From contig NZ_JAFJYB010000007.1 in NCBI RefSeq assembly GCF_018777385.1, forward strand, positions 62,001-126,000: a stretch of 64,000 nucleotides of DNA, read 5' to 3'. The notes under the pieces were generated by a model. The model saw only the letters and a list, made by a program, of their open reading frames with translations. It was not told the origin of the DNA and did no database searches. Source of the DNA: Candidatus Symbiopectobacterium endolongispinus. Its GTDB lineage: Bacteria; Pseudomonadota; Gammaproteobacteria; Enterobacterales; Enterobacteriaceae. Position numbers and translations under genes: made by a program. Below are positions 9,475 through 19,338 of this stretch, piece by piece. How positions within the stretch are numbered: position 1 is the stretch's first letter; every line of letters begins with the position of its first letter.

Positions 9475-10778
9475 TTATTTCCCTAACCAAGGTTGTGGGT
9501 CGACCGCCTGACCTTGACGGCGAATTTCAAAGTAGAGCACAGGCTGGCTTTGGCCACCGCTGGTGCCCACTAATGCGATCGGTTGTCCGGCTTTCACCTG
9601 TGCGCCGACCGACACCAGTGCGCCCTGGTTATAGCCATACAGGCTCATGTCTTCCTTGCCGTGCTGCAACACCACAACAAGTCCATACCCTTGCAGCCAA
9701 TCCGCCATCAGCACGGTGCCATAGGCAATGGCCTTGACATCGGCACCCTCTGGTGCCGCGATCACCAATCCCTTCCAGCGCAATTCGTCCTGCAAGGGTT
9801 CACCAAAACGTCGTTCAACACGCCCCCTCACTGGCCAGATAGCCTGACCGGCGGGTTGGCCCAACCCGCCGTGCGCGCCATAAGTGAACGCTCACTTTCC
9901 GATGGTTGGTAACGGCTGCCGCTGCGTTTGGCTTGTTCTTCATGTTCACGCACCTTGGCTGCCTCGCGCGCTTCGCGTTCGGCTCGCGCTTTGGCTTCGC
10001 GTTCAGCGCGGGCAATCTGGTCGCGCAGGCGTGCTTCATTCTGTCGTAATTCTGTCAGTTGCTGCTGATCTTTTTCCAGCGTGGATAGGGTTTGTTTACG
10101 TTCACCCCGCGCTTGCTCCAACGCCTTTTGCTGTGTTTGCTGCTCGGCAAGCAACGTTTTTTGCGTTGCTTGCTTCTGCTCTACCTGCCGTTTCTGTGCG
10201 GCGAGCTCGGTGCGGGTGTGTTGCAACTCAGCGATGTTTTGCTGGCGAGCTTCATTCAGGTAACCAAAGTAGGCCAAAATACGCTCGCTACGCTGGCTCT
10301 CTTCGCCGCTGAGGATCAGTTGCAAGCCGTTGTGTTGACCCTGACGAAAGGCGGCGTCTAATTGGCGTGCCAGCAGCGCTTCCTGCTGCTTTCTTTGGCT
10401 TTCGAGTTTGGTGATGGAGGTTGCCAGCGCTTTAAGCTATTCGCTAAGTGTGGCAAGCGTTCCCGTGGTGTCACGCAGTTGGCGACTGGCCCGGGCGATG
10501 GATTGTTCTTGCTGCTGTAACTGGCTGAGCAGCGCGCTGCGTTGCTGTTTCTGCTCTTGAACGCGTTTTTCCTTCTCCGCGATATCCTGTTGCAGCGTCT
10601 TGAGCTGTTGCTGATTATCGGCACCGAGCCCGAGCGTCGGCCACGCAAAAGCCCCAACGCAAACCGCGCTGATACATATCGCGAGCAGCGCATGCAGCGG
10701 TGATTTGCCTGTGCTTGAACCCTGAGCATGCACACTGCATGGTACTCGGGGCGAGACCACTGACGCTTTCTTATTCAT
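9475..10778 (-). pseudogene. envC: Murein hydrolase activator EnvC, stop codon plus frameshift
   Basis: EnvC is a periplasmic coiled-coil protein whose LytM domain activates AmiA and AmiB at the septum. The pieces match in order: N-terminal export region, Gln/Lys-rich coiled coil, and a LytM domain (RFGEPLQDELRWKGLV, LADWLQGYGLVVV, SLYGYNQGALVSVG, PVLYFEIRRQGQAVDPQPWLGK). A TAG at 10437-10439 sits where the family has Gln (SEQ), so a C-to-T change is likely. A one-base deletion near 9855-9866 separates the coiled coil from LytM (expected GLGQPAGQAIWPVRG). The LytM fragment starts without an export signal, so function should be lost. The gene normally upstream in E. coli (gpmI) is absent. Confidence 0.9.
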
Positions 10779-11110
10779 AAGATGGGATTATTTCACGATG
10801 GGCAGCCCCTGACCAGTCATCCTACCGCGCTTTTCTCTCTCCGATAATGAAAGAACATGTTGCAGAGGTGCGCATCTTGGGTAAGGTTTACACAGGATGA
10901 ACTGCATCAAGCATAGATAAAAAGGGTGCAATACACATAAAATGGCACAAACGTTAGCGGCGGTCGCTACGATTTTTCTGATTCATACCACAGATAGAGT
11001 TACAGTTTAGCGGCTTACTGGTTGTTACAGGCTGTAATTGCTGTACCGCATAGGTATACTCAGAAACCTTGATTTTTGTTGATTAACTGATTCGGGAGCT
11101 GTTACCCCCC
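10779..11110. other. Divergent envC/yibN intergenic region, no gene seen
   Basis: This 332-base stretch separates envC (minus) and yibN (plus). In E. coli K-12 gpmI lies here; I find no reading frame resembling it. TATACT at 11055-11060 is a possible -10 element for yibN, but I see no good -35 at proper spacing. Otherwise I see nothing. Confidence 0.5.
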
Positions 11111-11542
11111 ATGCAAGAGATTATGTCGTTCGTAAGCAGGCATCCGATTATGAGTATCGCCTGGGTTGCACTGTTGGTTGCCGTTATTGTCATGACCGTG
11201 AAAAGTAAGCTTCCCAATGTGAAAGAAATCGCGCGTGGCGAAGCCATTCAACTTATCAATAAAGAAGAAGCGGTTATCGTTGATTTGCGCAACCGTGATG
11301 ATTTCCGTCGTGGCCACATTGCCAACGCCATCAACCTGCTGCCTAACGACATTAAGAATGGCAGTCTGGGCGAGTTGGAGAAACACAAAGCGCGCCCTGT
11401 GATTGTCGTTTGCGTGAACGGTATCAGCTCGCGTGAATCAGCTGACAACTTGCTGAAAGCCGGTTTTGAACGCGTGTCTGTTCTGAAAGACGGCTTGTCC
11501 GGCTGGAGTGGTGAGAATCTTCCGCTGGTGCAGGGTAAATAA
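11111..11542 (+). CDS. yibN: Membrane-anchored rhodanese-like protein YibN
   Basis: The 143-residue product has one N-terminal membrane segment (residues ~14-30, [18 protein letters not shown]) and a cytoplasmic rhodanese domain. The domain has [14 protein letters not shown] and the active-site loop VVCVNGISS with Cys101. Rhodanese-family single-domain proteins transfer sulfane sulfur; the exact substrate of YibN is not settled. In E. coli yibN is followed by grxC and secB; here secB follows after 173 bases and grxC is missing. Confidence 0.9.
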   Translation: MQEIMSFVSRHPIMSIAWVALLVAVIVMTVKSKLPNVKEIARGEAIQLINKEEAVIVDLRNRDDFRRGHIANAINLLPNDIKNGSLGELEKHKARPVIVVCVNGISSRESADNLLKAGFERVSVLKDGLSGWSGENLPLVQGK

Positions 11543-11605
11543 GCGCGATGGCGCAAGCCGAATGTCTTTAAAGCATGCCGTAAAGGTATGGTAGGTTGTA
11601 ACTAG

Positions 11606-11622
11606 GCGCAGGTTCCCTGCGC
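11606..11622. other. Short hairpin between yibN and secB
   Basis: GCGCAGG (11606-11612) pairs with CCTGCGC (11616-11622) around TTC. It lies in the 173-base yibN-secB gap, where E. coli has grxC. No T-run follows directly. It may be a weak terminator or a processing site. No glutaredoxin sequence remains in the gap. Confidence 0.4.
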
Positions 11623-11715
11623 GCATCGTTCGATTTTAAATGCACACATTGGCGTCCGCTGCCACACGGTGAATGCGGCGCATTAAAAACGTTAACATTA
11701 AAGGTATTAGCCAAC

Positions 11716-12201
11716 ATGTCCGAACAAAACTCCGCCGAAATGACTTTTCAGATTCAACGTATTTACACCAAGGATGTCTCTTTTGAAGCGCCGAATGCTC
11801 CTCAGGTGTTTCAACAGGATTGGCAACCGAAAGTTAAACTGGATCTGGATACGGCGTCCAGCCAACTGGCGGAAGACATGTATGAAGTTGTGCTGCGCGT
11901 AACGGTAACCTCGACGCTGGGCGAAAATACTGCGTTCCTGTGTGAAGTTCAGCAAGCGGGTATTTTCACCGTTGGCGGTCTGGAAGGCACGCAACTTGCA
12001 CATTGCCTGGGCGCTTACTGCCCGAACATTCTGTTCCCGTATGCGCGTGAATGTGTGACCAGCATGGTGACACGCAGTACATTCCCGCAGTTGAATCTGG
12101 CGCCGGTGAACTTCGATGCGCTGTTCATGAACTATCTGCAACAGCAAACGGAAGGGCAGTCCGCAGAAGGTGAAAACGGCGCACCGCGCCTGGATGCCTG
12201 A
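11716..12201 (+). CDS. secB: Protein-export chaperone SecB
   Basis: SecB is the cytosolic tetrameric chaperone that keeps preproteins unfolded and hands them to SecA. The 161-residue product has the family core: [19 protein letters not shown], a [14 protein letters not shown] strand, [10 protein letters not shown] and [11 protein letters not shown]. The acidic, Gln-rich C-terminus ends APRLDA. Its TGA overlaps the gpsA ATG (ATGA), as in E. coli. Intact. Confidence 0.96.
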   Translation: MSEQNSAEMTFQIQRIYTKDVSFEAPNAPQVFQQDWQPKVKLDLDTASSQLAEDMYEVVLRVTVTSTLGENTAFLCEVQQAGIFTVGGLEGTQLAHCLGAYCPNILFPYARECVTSMVTRSTFPQLNLAPVNFDALFMNYLQQQTEGQSAEGENGAPRLDA

Positions 12202-13213
12202 TGAGCACAGCTAATGCTTCCATGACAGTGGTCGGTGCCGGTTCATACGGCACCGCCCTGGCGATTACGCTGGCCCGCAATGGTCACTCCGTGGTGCTGT
12301 GGGGACACGATCCTGCGCACATACAGACATTGCAGGCCGCCCGGTGTAACCAGGCGTTCCTACCGGATGTGCCTTTCCCCGATACGCTGCACCTCGAGTC
12401 TGATTTAGCGCAGGCGCTGGCGGCGAGTCGCGATATTTTGGTGGTGGTGCCGAGCCATGTGTTTGGTGACGTGCTGCGTCAGCTAAAACCGCTGCTGCGT
12501 GCCGATGCACGCTTGGTGTGGGCGACAAAAGGGTTGGAGGCAGAAACCGGGCGCTTGTTGCAAGATGTGGCGCGGGAAGCATTAGGTGAAGAGATTCCTC
12601 TGGCGGTGATTTCTGGTCCGACGTTCGCGAAAGAACTCGCGGCGGGATTACCCACCGCTATCGCGCTGGCCGCGACAGACAAAACGTTTTCTGACGATCT
12701 GCAAACGCTGCTGCACTGTGGTAAGAGTTTTCGCGTCTACAGTAACCCCGATCTTATCGGCGTTCAGCTTGGCGGAAAAATGTGATTTCTATTGGCGCTG
12801 GCATGTCCGATGGCATTGGCTTTGGTGCCAATGCGCGCACGGCGCTCATCACGCGTGGACTGGCGGAAATGACGCGGCTTGGCGTGGCGCTTGGGGCCGA
12901 TCCCGCCACGTTTATGGGGATGGCTGGGCTGGGCGATCTGGTGCTGACCTGTACCGATAACCAATCTCGTAACCGCCGCTTTGGCATGATGCTGGGCCAG
13001 TGGCTGGATGTACAAAGCGCTCAGGATCAGATTGGTCAGGTGGTGGAAGGTTATCGCAATACCAAAGAGGTGCTGGCGTTGGCGCAGCGTCATGGGGTAG
13101 AAATGCCCATCAGTGAACAACTGTGGCAGGTTTTATACTGTGGCAAGGCCGCGCGCGAAGCGGCGCTTACCCTGCTTGGTAGAACGCGCAAAGACGAAAG
13201 CGAGCGCGAATAA
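12201..13213 (+). pseudogene. gpsA: Glycerol-3-phosphate dehydrogenase, 7-base deletion in the middle
   Basis: GpsA reduces dihydroxyacetone phosphate to sn-glycerol-3-phosphate, the backbone of phospholipids. The first half (Rossmann [38 protein letters not shown]) and second half ([33 protein letters not shown]) are both present but in different frames. Between GVQLGG and [10 protein letters not shown] the family has Gly-Gly-Ala-Val-Lys-Asn. Here GGCGG runs straight into AAAAATGTG, so about seven bases are missing at 12775-12778. The lesion falls beside the catalytic lysine. Loss creates a glycerol or glycerol-3-phosphate requirement in E. coli, so this lesion deserves confirmation. Reinitiation would not yield the Rossmann domain. 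Confidence 0.88.
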
Positions 13214-13390
13214 TACAACGTTATCCTTGAGGCCAATGGTGACGCTGGTCTTCTGGCGTTTTTTGGCTTTTATATCGTATATATCGTATGCTGGCGGCTA
13301 CGCGAGTCTTTGGCAAGCGTGCCGGGCGATAACAATAAATGTAACGTGTCAGCGCATCGCAATGAACGGTGCGGCAGGGGAGTGAAGGCA

Positions 13391-14212
13391 ATGTCGACTG
13401 ATGAATTGGAATTGGTGTGGGCAAATATCAAAGCAGAAGGCCGGTCGCTGGCTGATTGCGAGCCGATGTTGGCCAGCTTTTTTCATGCCACATTGCTGAA
13501 ACATGAAAACCTGGGCAGCGCATTGAGTTATATGCTGGCGAACAAGTTGGCAAATTCCATCATGCCGGCGATCGCCATTCGCGAAGTAGTGGAAGAGGCC
13601 TACCGTGCCGATCCGCAAATGATTCTGTCAGCCGCGTGCGACATTAGCGCGGTGTGTCAGCGTGACCCGGCGGTGAATAAATACTCCACGCCGCTGCTTT
13701 ACCTGAAAGGATTTCATGCGCTTCAGGCCTACCGTATTGGTCATTGGCTCTGGTATCAGGGGCGTAAAGAGCTGGCTATTTATTTTCAGAACCAGATTTC
13801 GGTGTCGTTTGGCGTCGATATTCACCCGGCTGCGACCATTGGTTGTGGGATCATGCTCGATCATGCCACCGGGATTGTTATTGGTGAGACGGCGGTGGTG
13901 GAAAATGACGTGTCTATCCTGCAATCTGTCACCTTGGGCGGGACCGGGAAAACTAGCGGCGATCGCCATCCCAAGATCCGCGAAGGGGTTATGATTGGCG
14001 CGGGTGCCAAAATTCTCGGTAATATTGAAGTTGGGCGCGGCGCAAAAATTGGCGCAGGTTCCGTGGTGTTGCAGCCAGTTCCGGCGCATACCACGGCGGC
14101 GGGCGTCCCGGCGCGCATTGTGGGGCGTCCGGAAAGCGACAAACCCGCAATGGACATGGATCAATACTTCAATGGGATCAATCGGGGATTTCAATACGGC
14201 GATGGGATTTGA
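13391..14212 (+). CDS. cysE: Serine O-acetyltransferase
   Basis: CysE acetylates serine with acetyl-CoA to O-acetylserine, the first step to cysteine, in the cytoplasm. The 273-residue product has the N-terminal helical domain (DCEPMLASFFHATLLKHENL) and C-terminal left-handed beta-helix hexapeptides. It has the catalytic DHATGIVIGETA and the GGTGKTSGDRHPKI loop, ending GDGI, whose terminal Ile docks into cysteine synthase. I chose the ATG at 13391, preceded by GGGGAG and AAGG, over an ATG at 13310. It is 177 bases from gpsA. Intact. Confidence 0.95.
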   Translation: MSTDELELVWANIKAEGRSLADCEPMLASFFHATLLKHENLGSALSYMLANKLANSIMPAIAIREVVEEAYRADPQMILSAACDISAVCQRDPAVNKYSTPLLYLKGFHALQAYRIGHWLWYQGRKELAIYFQNQISVSFGVDIHPAATIGCGIMLDHATGIVIGETAVVENDVSILQSVTLGGTGKTSGDRHPKIREGVMIGAGAKILGNIEVGRGAKIGAGSVVLQPVPAHTTAAGVPARIVGRPESDKPAMDMDQYFNGINRGFQYGDGI

Positions 14213-14290
14213 GTTCTTCTTACCGTAAGCTGTTTTTCAAATGATTTTCCCTACTTATATCGCATACTATCCGAATATTCAGCTGAGCTA

Positions 14291-14315
14291 AGATATTTTC
14301 TTATAAGAAATATCT
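14291..14315. other. AT-rich dyad downstream of cysE
   Basis: AGATATTT and AAATATCT flank the self-complementary CTTATAAG, giving a near-perfect 25-base dyad with one unpaired base. It lies in the 270-base cysE-pagP gap. It could be a weak terminator or a protein-binding site for the former pagP promoter; the sequence does not decide. The rest of the gap shows nothing clear. Confidence 0.4.
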
Positions 14316-14482
14316 CAAATATTGCCGCTTCACCGACAATTACACGCAATATAGCGTGTGAATCCGTCATAATACCGGTTTGGACAGGCTTTTACCCGTG
14401 GCCTGTTTTCCTAAACCAGACTTTCCCTGTCATCTGACGGTTCAGGTCTCGCAACAACATTGATGGTTTACGAGAAGCAAAG

Positions 14483-15076
14483 ATGTATCTGATGCGTGTG
14501 ATATTTACCCTTTTCTGTTCTCGCTTCCTTCCCTCGCTGCCCCAACGGATTCCGCCGTGGAAATGTCGAATGAGTCTGTGCAGAGCAATGGGCAGGGCAG
14601 TTGGTGGCAAAAAGCCAAATTTAATCTGTCAGAAACCTGGTAGAATTCGTCAAGTCAGGATCTCTATATCCCGGCTATCACCTGGCATAACCGCTGGACT
14701 TACGACAAAGAGAAAACCGACAAGTACAATGAACGTCCTTGGGGGCGCAGGCTATGGCGTGTCACGTCTGGATGCCGACGGCGATTGGCACGGTCTGTAC
14801 CTGATGGCGTTCAAGGATTCCTTCAACAAATGGGAGCCCATCGGCGGTTATGGCCTTGAGAAACGCTGGACGCCTACCACGAATCCGGATTTCCAATTGG
14901 GTGCGGGTTTCACCGCTGGCGTTACTATGCGGGACAACTGGCACTATATCCCGATTCCGGTGCTATTGCCGCTGGTCTCGGTGAACTATCAGCGCCTCTC
15001 TTTTCAGGCGACCTACATTCCTGGCACCTACAACAACGGCAACGTCTTTTTTGCCTGGCTGCGCTGGCAAATCTAA
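14483..15076 (+). pseudogene. pagP: Lipid A palmitoyltransferase PagP, three lesions
   Basis: PagP is an outer-membrane eight-stranded barrel that moves palmitate from phospholipid to lipid A, usually under PhoPQ control. The barrel is clear in pieces: [66 protein letters not shown] and [19 protein letters not shown]. Three lesions separate them. A frameshift near 14528-14535 lies in the signal peptide (expected [11 protein letters not shown]). A TAG at 14641-14643 follows SETW. A frameshift in the G5 run 14741-14745 follows ERPWG. The catalytic His in ITWHNRW region is retained, but no intact product is possible. Confidence 0.85.
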
Positions 15077-15172
15077 TCGTTGGTATATAAACCAAATGTA
15101 AACCGCATTGGTCGAGGATTATGCAGCCAATGCGGTACAATGGCCCATTATCATTTTTACTAGGGTGTCAGC

Positions 15173-16072
15173 GTGTTATTACTGGTCATTACCACCATTC
15201 TGTGGGCATTTTCATTCAGCCTGATTGGCGAATATCTGGCGTGGCAGGTCGATAGCTGGTTCTCTGCCATGTTTCGTTTAGTGCTGGCCGCTGTGGTTTT
15301 TCTGCCGTTCCTGCGTTGGCGTGGTTATTCAGCCAAAGTATTGGGATTGTATCTGCTGATCGGTGTGATCCAACTGGGCGTGATGTACCTGCTGCTGTTC
15401 CGTAGTTATCTCTATCTCGATGTTCCGACGCTGCTGCTGTTTTCAGTAATGACGCCGCTTTACGTCACGTTGATTTACGATGTAATCAGCGGGCGGCGCT
15501 TGCGCTGGGGCTATGCCTTTAGCGCGTTGCTGGCAGTATTGGGGGCCGTAGTCATCCATTATCATGGCGTCAGTGCGCATTTTTGGCATGGTTTTCTGCT
15601 GATTCAGGTTGCCAATATTTGCTTCGCCGCAGGGCAAGTAGGCTATAAACGCCTGATGGAGCTGCACCCGATGCCGCAGCACAGTGCGTTTTCCTGGTTT
15701 TATCTGGGGGCGGGATTGGTGACGCTGGTAGCGTGGGGACTGTTTGGCAACTTCACCAAACTACCCACCGCCCCGATACAGTGGGGCGTGTTGGTTTTCT
15801 TGGGGGCGATTGTCTCCGGCCTGGGCTATTTCATGTGGAACTACGGTGCCACCAAGGTGGATGCGGGCACGCTAAGTATCATGAACAACTTTCACGTCCC
15901 TGCCGGACTACTGGTTAACTTCCTCTTCTGGCAGAAGACGCCCGACTGGGGGAGTTTCTCGCTGGGGTCTCTAATTATCCTTGCGGCTTTGTTGGTACAC
16001 CTGCGCTGGGTCGTGCAGCATCCCGCACGAACGGCAGATGCGAACACGCGTGCTGGCGGGCAGAACGAATAA
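15173..16072 (+). CDS. yigM: EamA-family carboxylate/biotin transporter YigM (BioP)
   Basis: The 299-residue product is an inner-membrane protein with about ten hydrophobic segments in two EamA repeats. It resembles E. coli YigM, characterised as a biotin transporter, along its length ([66 protein letters not shown]). The start is the GTG at 15173. Its 3' end overlaps the convergent metR by 98 bases, the same arrangement as in E. coli (yigM-metR-metE). Intact. Confidence 0.9.
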   Translation: MLLLVITTILWAFSFSLIGEYLAWQVDSWFSAMFRLVLAAVVFLPFLRWRGYSAKVLGLYLLIGVIQLGVMYLLLFRSYLYLDVPTLLLFSVMTPLYVTLIYDVISGRRLRWGYAFSALLAVLGAVVIHYHGVSAHFWHGFLLIQVANICFAAGQVGYKRLMELHPMPQHSAFSWFYLGAGLVTLVAWGLFGNFTKLPTAPIQWGVLVFLGAIVSGLGYFMWNYGATKVDAGTLSIMNNFHVPAGLLVNFLFWQKTPDWGSFSLGSLIILAALLVHLRWVVQHPARTADANTRAGGQNE

Positions 16073-16913
16073 AGGCTTCAAGTACCGGCTGGCGCTGCTC
16101 TCCATCGCGTACCGCAGCGTACAGTCGGCCCCACAATCCCTCACCCAGCGTTTTGGTCACCACCAACCCCTGACGCTCAAAACTTTCCACTACCCAGTGT
16201 GGCAGCGCGGCAATACCCATGCGTGCTGCCACCATCTGAATTAGCAATAGGGTGTTATCCACGCTCTTTAACGTTGGACTGATGCCTGCCGGTTGCAGGA
16301 AATGACGCCATATGTCCAAGCGCTGGCGCTGAACCGGATAGATCATCAGGATCTCATCGGCGAGATCCTCCGGTGAAATCGTCTCTTTGCTCGCTAATGC
16401 ATGGTCTGGTGCCAGCACCAGCCTCACTTCAAAATCAAACATAGGTGAATAGTGCAACCCACTGCGCGGCAAAATGTCCGATGTCATCACCAGATCCAAT
16501 TCCCCCTGTTGCATTGCCGGTTGGGGATCAAAGGTGACACCGGATTTGAAGTCCATGTTCACCTGCGGCCACTGGCTGTGGAAATGCCCCAGAGCGGGCG
16601 TCGGCCACTCAATACAGCTATGGCACTCAATCGCCAGACGCAGCGTGGTCTGATGCGGTTCGTTGCATGCCTGCAACGCCTGTTGAATCTGGGGCAACAC
16701 CTGATCGGCCAATTGCAGCAGGATTTCCCCCTGAGGAGTAAAGCACAGCGATTGGCTCTTACGTACAAACAGCCGAAAACCCAGACGCTGCTCCAGCTCA
16801 CTGAACTGGTGGGAAAGCGCCGATTGCGTCTGGTGAAGCTGCGCGGCAGCTGCTGCCAGTGAGCCTGTGCCGCGCAGTGCTTGCAGTGTCCGTAAGTGTT
16901 TCCGTTCGATCAT
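15975..16913 (-). CDS. metR: LysR-type methionine regulator MetR
   Basis: MetR activates metE and other methionine genes, with homocysteine as co-activator. The 312-residue product begins [20 protein letters not shown] and has the LysR helix-turn-helix [20 protein letters not shown]. The effector domain includes [25 protein letters not shown] and [19 protein letters not shown]. It is divergent from metE across 103 bases, its usual position. The regulator is intact although its main target metE is broken. The 3' end overlaps yigM. Confidence 0.95.
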   Translation of the reverse strand: MIERKHLRTLQALRGTGSLAAAAAQLHQTQSALSHQFSELEQRLGFRLFVRKSQSLCFTPQGEILLQLADQVLPQIQQALQACNEPHQTTLRLAIECHSCIEWPTPALGHFHSQWPQVNMDFKSGVTFDPQPAMQQGELDLVMTSDILPRSGLHYSPMFDFEVRLVLAPDHALASKETISPEDLADEILMIYPVQRQRLDIWRHFLQPAGISPTLKSVDNTLLLIQMVAARMGIAALPHWVVESFERQGLVVTKTLGEGLWGRLYAAVRDGEQRQPVLEAFIRSARQHACSHLPFVRDAARPSAGVPTKPQG

Positions 16914-16985
16914 GAGAGTCCTTCACAATGACAGTGAATAATTTGCGCTTGTGCATTATACAGTACCTGTTGATTATGGATGTGT

Positions 16986-17001
16986 AAACATCTGGACGGC
17001 T
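16986..17001. promoter_or_regulatory. Putative tandem MetJ boxes upstream of metE
   Basis: AAACATCT (16986-16993) and GGACGGCT (16994-17001) are adjacent 8-mers, each matching the MetJ box AGACGTCT at six of eight positions. MetJ binds tandem 8-bp boxes. They lie 15 bases upstream of the metE ATG, a typical operator position. A TTCA-N9-TGAA dyad further upstream (16922-16938) is of uncertain meaning for MetR. Confidence 0.5.
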
Positions 17002-17016
17002 AAATGAGGATTAACG

Positions 17017-19286
17017 ATGGCAATTTTAAATCGCACACTGGGTTTTCCGCGCGTCGGACTGCGCCGTGAACTGAAAAAAGCGCAAGAAGGCTATTGGGCA
17101 GGCAACCTTACTCAGGCTGAACTGCTGGAAGTGGGCAAATCGCTGCGGGCACGTCACTGGCAACAGCAGAAAGACGCTGGCGTTGACTTGCTGCCGGTGG
17201 GTGATTTTGCCTGGTATGATCATGTACTGACACCGCCAGCCTGCTGCTGGGTAACGTGCCTGCGTGCCACCAAAATGCCGATGGCAAGGTTGATATCGAC
17301 ACGCTGTTCCGCATTGGCCGTGGTCGTGCGCCGACGGGCGAACCGGCGGCCGCCGCAGAGATGACCAAATGGTTTAACACCAACTACCACTACATGGTGC
17401 CCGAGTTCACTCAGGGACAGCGTTTTGCCTTGACATAGACGCAACTGCTCGACGAAGTGGACGAAGCGTTGGCACTGGGCCACAAAGTCAAACCTGTGCT
17501 GCTGGGGCCAGTGACCTACCTGTGGTTGGGCAAAGTGAAGGGTGACGCATTCGATCGTCTCTCCCTGCTGAAAGACATTCTGCCGGTGTATCAACAGGTG
17601 CTGGCAGAGCTGGCTAAACGTGGTATCGAGTGGGTTCAGATTGATGAGCCTGCACTGGTGCTGGAACTGCCGCAAGAGTGGCTGGATGCCTTTAAACCGG
17701 CTTACGATGCGTTGCAGGGCTCGGTCAAACTGCTGTTGACCACCTATTTTGACAGCATCGGCCATAACCTGGATACTCTCCGTGCGCTGCCGGTACAAGG
17801 TCTGCATGTGGATCTGGTGCACGGTAAGGATGATGCCGCTGCGCTGCTGGCGCAACTGCCGGCTGATTGGCTGGTATCACTGGGTGTGATTAACGGTCGT
17901 AACGTGTGGCGTGCGGATCTCAGCACCTGGTTTGAACGCCTGCAACCGCTGGTCGGGCAGCGTCAACTGTGGATCGGTTCTCCCTGCTCTCTGCTGCACA
18001 GCCCGATCGATCTGAGCGTGGAAACGCGTTTGGATGACGAAGTTAAAAGCTGGTTCGCCTTCGCATTGCAGAAGTGTGCTGAACTGTCGCTGCTGACGGC
18101 GGCACTGAACAGTGGCGAGGGTGCTGCTCTGGTGGAATACAGCGCACCGATTCGTGCGCGCAGCACCTCAACGCATGTTAACAATGCGGCAGTGACTCAG
18201 CGTATGGCGGCGATTACCGCGCAGGATAGCCAGCGTCAACACGCCTATCCGGTACGTGCCGAGGCACAGCGCGCACGTTTTAATCTGCCCGACTGGCCGA
18301 CTACCACCATTGGTTCCTTCCCGCAAACCACAGAAATTCGTGGCCTGCGTCTGGACTTCAAGCAAGGCCGCCTTGATGGCAACAACTACCGTACCGGCAT
18401 CGCCGAACACATCAAACAGGCGATTGTCAAGCAGGAACGTCTGGGTCTGGACATATTGGTGCACGGTGAAGCAGAACGTAACGACATGGTCGAGTATTTT
18501 GGTGAACACCTGGATGGCTTTATCTTCACCCAGAACGGGTGGGTGCAGAGCTACGGTTCACGCTGCGTGAAACCGCCGGTGATCATTGGTGATATCAGCC
18601 GCCCGGAACCGATCACAGTCGAGTGGGCCAAGTATGCCCAATCCCTGACCGACAAGCCGGTAAAAGGTATGTTGACCGGGCCGGTGACCATCCTGTGCTG
18701 GTCGTTCCCGCGCGAAGATGTCAGCCGTGAAACCATCGCCAAGCAGATCGTGCTGGCACTGCGTGATGAAGTGGCGGATTTGGAAAGTGCAGGTATCGGT
18801 ATTATCCAGATTGATGAACCGGCACTGCGTGAAGGGCTGCCGCTGCACCGTTCTGACTGGCAGGCTTATCTGGCATGGGGCGTGGAAGCATTCCGTCTGA
18901 ATGCGGCCGTGGTACGGGATGACACCCAGATTCACACCCATATGTGTTACTGCGAGTTTAATGACATCATGGACTCCATTGCGGCATTGGATGCGGATGT
19001 GATCACCATTGAAACCTCGCGTTCCGACATGGGGCTGTTGGAGTTGTTCGAAGAGTTCGAGTACCCGAATGAAATTGGGCCGGGCGTGTACGATATCCAC
19101 TCACCGAACGTACCGAGCGTGGAATGGATTGAAGCGCTGTTGCGTAAAGTGGCGCAGCGTATTCCCGCCGAGCGCCTGTGGGTCAACCCGGACTGCGGCC
19201 TGAAAACGCGCGGTTGGCCGGAAACGCGTCAATCACTGGCTAACATGTTCGAAGCGGCACAGCGCTTACGCGCAAACGAAGTTTAA
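17017..19286 (+). pseudogene. metE: Cobalamin-independent methionine synthase, frameshift plus stop
   Basis: MetE methylates homocysteine from 5-methyltetrahydropteroyltri-glutamate. The full ~755-codon gene is present: N-terminal [20 protein letters not shown], and C-terminal zinc/homocysteine site residues in [21 protein letters not shown] and [15 protein letters not shown]. Two lesions lie early. Near 17226-17233 an ACAC in place of AC shifts the frame by two (expected [14 protein letters not shown]). A TAG at 17436-17438 replaces the Trp of the family [13 protein letters not shown]. From 17439 onward the frame is open to the stop, so decay looks recent. MetH, if present elsewhere, would have to supply methionine. 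Confidence 0.92.
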
Positions 19287-19304
19287 CCTCACAAGGTTGG
19301 TATC

Positions 19305-19336
19305 AAACGCAGGGCGTTTCTCCCTGCGTTTTTTTT
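19305..19336 (+). terminator. Rho-independent terminator after metE
   Basis: AAACGCAGGG (19305-19314) pairs with CCCTGCGTTT (19322-19331) around CGTTTCT, followed by a T-run to 19336. It lies immediately after the metE stop and just before the convergent ysgA stop. Confidence 0.85.
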
Positions 19337-19338
19337 GC

